The position numbers and the translations under genes were made by a program. From Bacteroidota bacterium (lineage in GTDB: Bacteria; Bacteroidota; Bacteroidia; Flavobacteriales; Weeksellaceae), in NCBI GenBank assembly GCA_023393915.1, contig JAEXBS010000058.1:1-64000 (forward strand): a stretch of DNA of 64,000 bases, written 5' to 3'. The notes under the pieces are model-generated. The model had not been told where the DNA came from. It ran no database searches and was given only the letters and a program-made list of their open reading frames with translations. Position 1 is the first letter of the stretch; each line of letters starts with the position of its first letter. Of this stretch, positions 59,569-64,000 are shown piece after piece.

Positions 59569-59576
59569 CAAATATA
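59569..59576 (-). promoter_or_regulatory. -7 element of aroC, 4 bases from its start
   Basis: TATATTTG on the minus strand, exact TAnnTTTG match, 4 bases before the ATG at 59564; predicts a leaderless aroC mRNA. Confidence 0.65.
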
Positions 59577-59659
59577 AGCAATGGTTTCGACCTTTAATAA
59601 GGGATAAGACTGAATTTACTCATGCTATTTAAAATAAGAGTTATCTTGACTTTACTAAA

Positions 59660-59697
59660 AGCAACCGCTCCTCAAAAATTAATTCTAAGGAGCGGTC
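59660..59697 (-). terminator. Hairpin after the glycine-zipper lipoprotein gene
   Basis: Perfect 9-bp stem ACCGCTCCT / AGGAGCGGT (59664-59672 with 59688-59696), a 15-base loop, then TTGCTTTT on the minus strand. A likely terminator with a weak T tract, 36 bases after the stop. Confidence 0.65.
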
Positions 59698-59732
59698 TAA
59701 TATAATATTAACTACTTTTATTTGCGGTAAGC

Positions 59733-60272
59733 CTATCTTTGTACTCTTCCGTCTTTACGGTCTTGGGAACGACCAATAGTGTATCCCGTTGCACCACCGA
59801 TGATACCTCCAACTACTGCGCCGGCACCACGATTACGTTTATTAATAATCGCACCTGCAGCAGCACCCCCGACAGTACCAATTATGGTTCCCTTAGCGGC
59901 TTTACTCATACCTTGTCTAGCAGGTGCTTCTTGGTAAGTTCCACCATCGGCTGCTCCTGCGTAATTACCTCCGCTTGAAGCCGGGTTGTCACGGTAAACC
60001 GTTCTTTCTACAACACGTTCACGAACAGGGGTACCTGATGCTTTAGCTACGGACGCTTGTTGCTTTTTTTCTACTTCTGCAATCGAATCACGAGATCGTT
60101 CAAAAGCCATCTTTTCCTTTTCTATAGCCAGTTTTTGTTTTTCAATTTCTAACTGTCTTGCTTGGTATTCAATTTTCTCTTGTTCTAGAGATTTTTGAGC
60201 TACATCTTCTTTTTTGTTACATGCTCCGAGCATCAAGATTGAGAATGCTCCAGCGATCCATATATTTTTCAT
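59733..60272 (-). CDS. Glycine-zipper lipoprotein with coiled coil
   Basis: 179 aa. Signal and lipobox MLGAC (Cys18), then a highly charged coiled-coil stretch rich in Lys, Glu and Gln (residues about 22-72), a glycine/serine linker, and a C-terminal glycine zipper (KGTIIGTVGGAAAGAI, GAVVGGIIGGATGYTIGRS) of the YMGG/Rick-17kDa type that probably inserts in or lies along a membrane. The function is unknown; such proteins are often linked with envelope stress. A run of 16 A residues lies in its leader, 18 bases upstream of the start. Confidence 0.82.
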   Translation of the reverse strand: MKNIWIAGAFSILMLGACNKKEDVAQKSLEQEKIEYQARQLEIEKQKLAIEKEKMAFERSRDSIAEVEKKQQASVAKASGTPVRERVVERTVYRDNPASSGGNYAGAADGGTYQEAPARQGMSKAAKGTIIGTVGGAAAGAIINKRNRGAGAVVGGIIGGATGYTIGRSQDRKDGRVQR

Positions 60273-60290
60273 TGTTCTATTTTTTTAGCG

Positions 60291-60306
60291 TTTTTTTTTT
60301 TTTTTT
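60291..60306. repeat. Homopolymer tract (16 T on plus, 16 A on minus)
   Basis: An uninterrupted run of 16 identical bases lies 18 bases upstream of the start at 60272, close to a second run of 7. The run may vary in length by slippage or sequencing error. It lies in the leader or promoter zone of the glycine-zipper lipoprotein. The rest of 60307-60568 shows no gene. Confidence 0.85.
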
Positions 60307-60568
60307 CTTGGTACGAGTAAGACAAGTTAGAAGCCAAAGTAATGTTAAGAAAAAGTTAATTTCTGTAATTTCTGTTAATTTTAAGTAGCAATATTGGTGA
60401 TAAAGCCATCCAATTGTTACGAATAAGACTGGGAAAAACTCAAGAATAGAGGTCTGATTCATCAGTGACTCAATCTTTTCCAATTTTTGAATCTAGTTCT
60501 AATGTAGTACTGATATAAAAGAAAAAACTCTAAAACGTTAAGTAAAACGAATTAGAGTTTTAATTGAG

Positions 60569-60639
60569 AGGTACCTAGCGGATTCGAACCGCTGTAGATG
60601 GTGTTGCAGACCACTGCCTAGCCACTCGGCCAAAGTACC
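60569..60639 (-). tRNA. tRNA-Cys (GCA anticodon)
   Basis: 71 bases on the minus strand. Acceptor stem GGTACTT / AGGTACC, T arm AGCGG-TTCGAAT-CCGCT, anticodon stem GTGGT / ACCAT around the loop CTGCAAC with anticodon GCA, and a D arm GCC...GGC. The discriminator is U, as in other tRNA-Cys. CCA is not encoded. All arms fold, so confidence is high. Confidence 0.95.
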
Positions 60640-60721
60640 CTTTTGTTGGATTGCAAATTTAGCCAAAATTTTATAAATGAGAATAGATGCAAGGAAATTT
60701 TTTTTAAAGTTCTTACCGCAG

Positions 60722-60729
60722 TATATTTG
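60722..60729 (+). promoter_or_regulatory. -7 element of ribB
   Basis: TATATTTG, exact TAnnTTTG match, 17 bases before the ATG at 60747. Confidence 0.58.
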
Positions 60730-60746
60730 TACTATATTTTTAAGAG

Positions 60747-61868
60747 ATGTCAGAGCTTAAATTAAACAGTATTGCGGAGGCTATTGAAGACCTTCGACAA
60801 GGTAAAATAATTATCGTAGTGGACGATGAAAACCGTGAGAATGAAGGAGATTTTCTTTCCGCGGCCGAACTTACAACGCCAGAGATGATCAACTTCATGA
60901 CTCTATACGGTAGAGGACTTATTTGTACGCCACTTCCAGAAAAGCGTTGCGATGAATTGGAGCTGGATATTATGGTAACACGTAGTAGTGATCCTAAAGA
61001 AACTGCATTCACAGTATCGGTTGATTTGTTAGGAGAGGGAGTTTCCACGGGTATTTCTGCAAGTGATCGTTCCAAGACTATTCTTGCGCTAATGGATCCT
61101 AAAACTAAGCCAGCGGATTTCATGCGTCCCGGACATATTTTCCCACTTCGTGCAAAAAAAGGAGGTGTATTGAAAAGAGCAGGACATACAGAAGCCGCTA
61201 TTGACCTCACTCGTTTGGCAGGACTAAAAGAAGGAGGAGTGATTTGTGAAATCATGAACGAGGACGGATCGATGGCCCGTTTACCCCAATTAGTAGAGCT
61301 AGCTAAAAAGCACGATCTAAAAATTGTTTCCATTGAAGATTTAATTCATTACCTGCTTCAGAAAGGAAACTTAATTGAGCGTATTGAAGAGCGTAAAGTT
61401 AAAACGCATTATGGAGATTTTGACTTTTTTGCTTTCCGTGAAACCAGTACAGATCAAATTCATTTTGCCCTTACAAAAGGCACTTGGCTTCCTGATGAAC
61501 CGGTTCTTGTAAGAGTTCAATCCTCCAATGCTTATTTCGATGTACTTAATCGATTAACTACAGGAGAGAAACCACTTTTAGAGAAAGTGACCTCTATGAT
61601 TCAAGAAGAAGGAAAGGGAGCTATTATTTTCATTAATAATGTTTCCAATAATGAAAATACCATGAGAAAACTTCAACAGTTCCTTAATTTCCAAGACGGA
61701 CAAGAAAAAAGGCCTACTTTAAATTCGAATTTTAGAGATTACGGTATTGGAACACAGATTCTTAAAAATTTAGGGTTAAGTAAGTTCCGGGTCATTACAC
61801 AAAATACAAATTTGAAACCGATTGTAGCGGGATACGATGTAGAAGTGACCGAGTTAGTTCAGCTTTAA
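60747..61868 (+). CDS. ribB: 3,4-dihydroxy-2-butanone-4-phosphate synthase with degenerate GTP cyclohydrolase II domain
   Basis: 373 aa, built like bifunctional RibBA. Residues about 1-205 form an intact DHBP synthase: VVDDENRENEGDFLSA, STGISASDRSKT, RPGHIFPLRAKKGG and GHTEAAIDLTRLAG. Residues about 207-373 have the GTP cyclohydrolase II fold but not its zinc site: the motif usually reading VRVHSEC is VRVQSSN (255-261), and the RCDCG loop is RLTTG. The RDYGIGTQIL segment near the end remains. DHBP synthase activity is expected; cyclohydrolase II activity is not. Another gene must supply that step. Confidence 0.93.
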   Translation: MSELKLNSIAEAIEDLRQGKIIIVVDDENRENEGDFLSAAELTTPEMINFMTLYGRGLICTPLPEKRCDELELDIMVTRSSDPKETAFTVSVDLLGEGVSTGISASDRSKTILALMDPKTKPADFMRPGHIFPLRAKKGGVLKRAGHTEAAIDLTRLAGLKEGGVICEIMNEDGSMARLPQLVELAKKHDLKIVSIEDLIHYLLQKGNLIERIEERKVKTHYGDFDFFAFRETSTDQIHFALTKGTWLPDEPVLVRVQSSNAYFDVLNRLTTGEKPLLEKVTSMIQEEGKGAIIFINNVSNNENTMRKLQQFLNFQDGQEKRPTLNSNFRDYGIGTQILKNLGLSKFRVITQNTNLKPIVAGYDVEVTELVQL

Positions 61869-61888
61869 GAATTGTAGTCCTTATAAGG

Positions 61889-61926
61889 AATATCCCTGGT
61901 AACATTACGCCAGGGATATTTTTATT
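61889..61926. terminator. Terminator between ribB and fmt
   Basis: Perfect 11-bp stem AATATCCCTGG / CCAGGGATATT (61889-61899 with 61910-61920) followed by TTTATT. Convergent genes; the fmt stop codon (61922) lies in the T tract. Confidence 0.92.
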
Positions 61927-62878
61927 GATTAGGAGCTGTTTTGATTTCATCCAGATTTCTAATTCCGTTGAGAAAGTCTTTGACGGGCATCCTTTTTTTT
62001 CCTTCTAGCTGTACGCTTAGTGGATAATAGTAGCCGTCTTTGCATGAAAATCTCAATGCATTCTTATCTGCTTCTATGGTGCCTGGTTCACTTTTAATTA
62101 GGGATTCTTCGTAGCGTCCTTCAAATATCTTGAACGATTTTATTTCCCCAGAGATTTCAATTTCAGTAAAACTGGAAGGGTAGGGAGATAGTCCTCTTAC
62201 AAAATCGTATACTTTTTTTGAGGATTGATTGAAGTCGATTCGCATATCGTCTTTGAAGATTTTATATGCAGTTTTTTCCTCTATAGTGCTTTTCTGTTCT
62301 TTAGGTTGAAGGTTGTCTAGAGAAAGACCGTCAAGTGTTTCAATGATGGTGTCAGCGCCCGTTACCATAAGCTTATCGTGCAGGGTGCCTGCAGTATCTT
62401 CCGGAGTTATTTCTACTTGATTTTGTAGAAGTATTTTTCCTTCATCAATTTTTTCATTGATAAAAAATGTGGTTACTCCAGTAAGTGTCTCCCCATTCAT
62501 AATGGCATAATTGATTGGTGCTGCACCCCGATAATCGGGAAGAAGGGAAGCGTGGAGGTTAAAAGTACCCATCGGTGGAATCTCGAAAAGAATCTTTGGC
62601 ATCATTCGAAACGCTACCACAACAAATACATCTGCCTTTAGGTTTTTCATTTTCTCCAAAAACTCGGGATCCCGAAGTTTTTCTGGTTGAAATAAAGGCA
62701 AATTTTCTTCTAGGGCGTACTGCTTTACTGCAGAATATTTGATTTTTTGTCCCCTCCCTGCTAATTTGTCTGTAGAGGTGACCACTCCCACAATCTCATG
62801 AAGGGATTGATGAATAGATTCAAGCGCGTGCTTTGCGAATTCAGGAGTTCCGAAAAATACAATTCTAAGTGGTTTCAT
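61922..62878 (-). CDS. fmt: Methionyl-tRNA formyltransferase
   Basis: Formylates initiator Met-tRNA using 10-formyl-THF. The 318 aa product starts MKPLRIVFFGTPEFAKHALES, has VVVAFRMMPKILFEIPPMGTFNLHASLLPDYRGAAPINYAIMNG in parts (the catalytic SLLPDYRGAAPI motif with Asn and His upstream), GVTTFFINEKIDEG with the catalytic Asp equivalent, and a C-terminal anticodon-stem-like domain with VRGLSPYPSSF. TATATTTG ends 4 bases before its ATG, so the fmt mRNA itself is predicted to be leaderless. Confidence 0.96.
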   Translation of the reverse strand: MKPLRIVFFGTPEFAKHALESIHQSLHEIVGVVTSTDKLAGRGQKIKYSAVKQYALEENLPLFQPEKLRDPEFLEKMKNLKADVFVVVAFRMMPKILFEIPPMGTFNLHASLLPDYRGAAPINYAIMNGETLTGVTTFFINEKIDEGKILLQNQVEITPEDTAGTLHDKLMVTGADTIIETLDGLSLDNLQPKEQKSTIEEKTAYKIFKDDMRIDFNQSSKKVYDFVRGLSPYPSSFTEIEISGEIKSFKIFEGRYEESLIKSEPGTIEADKNALRFSCKDGYYYPLSVQLEGKKRMPVKDFLNGIRNLDEIKTAPNQ

Positions 62879-62882
62879 ACTG

Positions 62883-62890
62883 CAAATATA
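62883..62890 (-). promoter_or_regulatory. -7 element of fmt, 4 bases from its start
   Basis: TATATTTG on the minus strand, exact match, 4 bases before the ATG at 62878. It indicates a separate transcript from recQ, starting at or next to the start codon. Confidence 0.62.
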
Positions 62891-62916
62891 GGATACAAAA
62901 CTAAGAGATACTAGAG

Positions 62917-64000
62917 CTAGGCCGGACGGTAAGTTCTAAAATCCTTCATTTGGATCCGACCTTCATCTAGGAGTTCGATGAGTGCTATCTGTAAATCTTC
63001 TTTTGAGTAATAGCCCATTTCGCTACTTAATTCCGTCAAAGTTTTAGGACTTTCTTTCAGGCATTCTAATAACTCATCAGCAACACTTGTTTCAAGATTT
63101 TTATTGTCTAAGCGTTTGCAATTGCTGCAATTATGGCAATCTCCTGTCGGGTTTTCGCCAAAATAACGTAGGAGCATATTCATTTTGCAGTGAGACGCTT
63201 CTTTTAGAAAATATTTCATTTCTTCCCACTTTTGAAATTTGTTTTTTTGTAAACTATAATAAAGTGGGTACAAAGTCGCATCTAAAAATCGAGAATCGCG
63301 ATTTCTTAGAAATCGAATCGAAGGAGCACTTCCATCAATATACCACGCCAGCTCCGAATTTGTAAAGGTTTGAAGTTTTTCTTTTAATTCTTGGGGTGGG
63401 ATGCCTGTTTTTTTTGATAAGTTTTCTTCCGAGAAAAATACTCTTTCTCGGTAGAGACCCGGTAAATTTCTAAAGAGCAGTTCCATGAATTCAGCTTGAG
63501 AAGGAGGTAAGAGGTCAAGCTCTTCTGGTGCTACAAAGATTTTTAAAGTCGAAGGTGCTGTATAATCTCCAAAGAATAGCAATTCGTGTTGGTGAAGAAA
63601 GTAAATTAGGTTTTTAACTTTTATTGGAGAGCAACCGCTTAATCGAGATAGGCGCTCTAGGGAAAAAGGGAAAGTTCGATCACTATAATCGCCTTCTGCA
63701 ATTTGAAAAAGTGAAAAGAGCGTTGAATGAATTCTTTGGTATTCTTCTTTGCTTAAGAATTGGGAAGAAAGTAGGGAGTCAAAGTCATTAATTTCTTTCT
63801 CATTGTACAGAAGTACGGCTAAACTCGGCCTATTGTCTCTTCCGGCTCTTCCGATTTCTTGATAGTAGTTCTCAATGGTAGAGGGGACATTAAAATGGAC
63901 CACTAGACGGACGTCCGGCTTGTCTATACCCATTCCAAACGCATTGGTTGATATAAGCACCTGGGAGGTGGATTGCAGCCATTGGTTTTGCTTTTTTCTT
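62917..64000 (-). CDS. recQ: RecQ-type ATP-dependent DNA helicase, 5' end outside the window
   Basis: About 361 residues are visible and the reading frame stays open to the window edge (upstream codons give RKKQNQWLQSTSQ before VLISTNAFGMG), so the N-terminal helicase domain 1 with Walker A and B is missing from view. Present: TNAFGMGIDKPDVRLVVHFNVPSTIENYYQEIGRAGRDN (motifs V and VI; only key parts quoted: TNAFGMGIDKPDVR, QEIGRAGRD), the zinc-binding cysteines in CHNCSNCKRL and a shortened C-terminal region without a clear HRDC domain. Acts in recombination and replication-fork repair. An internal GTG at 63960 should not be taken as the start. Confidence 0.92.
   Translation of the reverse strand, partial: RKKQNQWLQSTSQVLISTNAFGMGIDKPDVRLVVHFNVPSTIENYYQEIGRAGRDNRPSLAVLLYNEKEINDFDSLLSSQFLSKEEYQRIHSTLFSLFQIAEGDYSDRTFPFSLERLSRLSGCSPIKVKNLIYFLHQHELLFFGDYTAPSTLKIFVAPEELDLLPPSQAEFMELLFRNLPGLYRERVFFSEENLSKKTGIPPQELKEKLQTFTNSELAWYIDGSAPSIRFLRNRDSRFLDATLYPLYYSLQKNKFQKWEEMKYFLKEASHCKMNMLLRYFGENPTGDCHNCSNCKRLDNKNLETSVADELLECLKESPKTLTELSSEMGYYSKEDLQIALIELLDEGRIQMKDFRTYRPA

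Noticed and set aside
60158..60388. Plus-strand 76-codon frame across the T run
   Set aside because: Its hydrophobic Phe/Leu run is produced by the T homopolymer, and it is antisense to the lipoprotein gene.
62917..63960. Complete short RecQ starting at the GTG at 63960
   Set aside because: The frame stays open upstream to the window edge with residues that fit RecQ, and the helicase ATPase motifs are missing, so the gene is simply cut by the window.

Overview
The window looks like a chromosomal segment from a member of the Bacteroidetes, most likely class Flavobacteriia (perhaps Weeksellaceae-like, which is tentative). The evidence is low-to-moderate GC, A-rich leaders without Shine-Dalgarno sequences, about seventeen exact copies of the Bacteroidetes -7 promoter element TAnnTTTG in front of genes, a long L17, zinc-free L36 and S14 types, a PF14905-type outer-membrane barrel protein, an OmpA protein with thrombospondin-3 repeats, and a CtlX-type citrulline hydrolase. 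I see no phage, insertion sequence, CRISPR array or rRNA.

Layout. 1-12.2 kb: merged S10/spc/alpha ribosomal operon from rplB to rplQ, with secY, infA and rpoA. 12.2-15.7 kb: a lipoprotein, enolase and citrate synthase. 15.7-19.3 kb: two guanidine-modifying enzymes (an amidinotransferase/arginine-deiminase-fold protein and CtlX) around an opposite-strand pair, CutC-like protein and Tat-exported glycosylasparaginase. 19.5-26.3 kb, minus strand: outer-membrane barrel protein, DUF3817 protein, nadD, recJ and an ABC-F protein. 26.5-30.2 kb: smpB, OmpA/TSP3, YebC, GNAT and OsmC genes. 30.2-32.8 kb: a large GH63/MGH1-like glycosidase. 33.0-42.75 kb: a methionine operon under a SAM-I riboswitch: metX-like acyltransferase, ACT-homoserine dehydrogenase, sulfhydrylase, the homocysteine half of MetH, a membrane fatty acid desaturase, the rest of MetH, and MetF. 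42.8-64 kb: housekeeping genes including yicC-gmk, nadA-folB, a Pif1-like helicase, NifU, hemH, miaA, aroC, tRNA-Cys, ribB, fmt and a recQ cut by the window edge.

How the genes work together. The methionine operon covers homoserine formation, acyl activation, sulfhydrylation to homocysteine, B12-dependent methylation and 5-methyl-THF supply, with SAM feedback at the RNA level. The odd member is the desaturase, placed between the two halves of a split methionine synthase.

Most notable signals: the SAM-I riboswitch followed by an AT-only hairpin ending one base before a GTG start; the desaturase inside the methionine operon; a set of genes whose TAnnTTTG box ends exactly four bases before the start codon (pif1-like, miaA, aroC, fmt), which predicts leaderless mRNAs; a heptamer array forming a slip-register hairpin between rpsC and rplP; and a RibB whose GTP cyclohydrolase II half has lost its zinc cysteines. 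I did not find an obviously new multi-gene system; these are the best leads. All family calls come from reading the sequence, without database searches.
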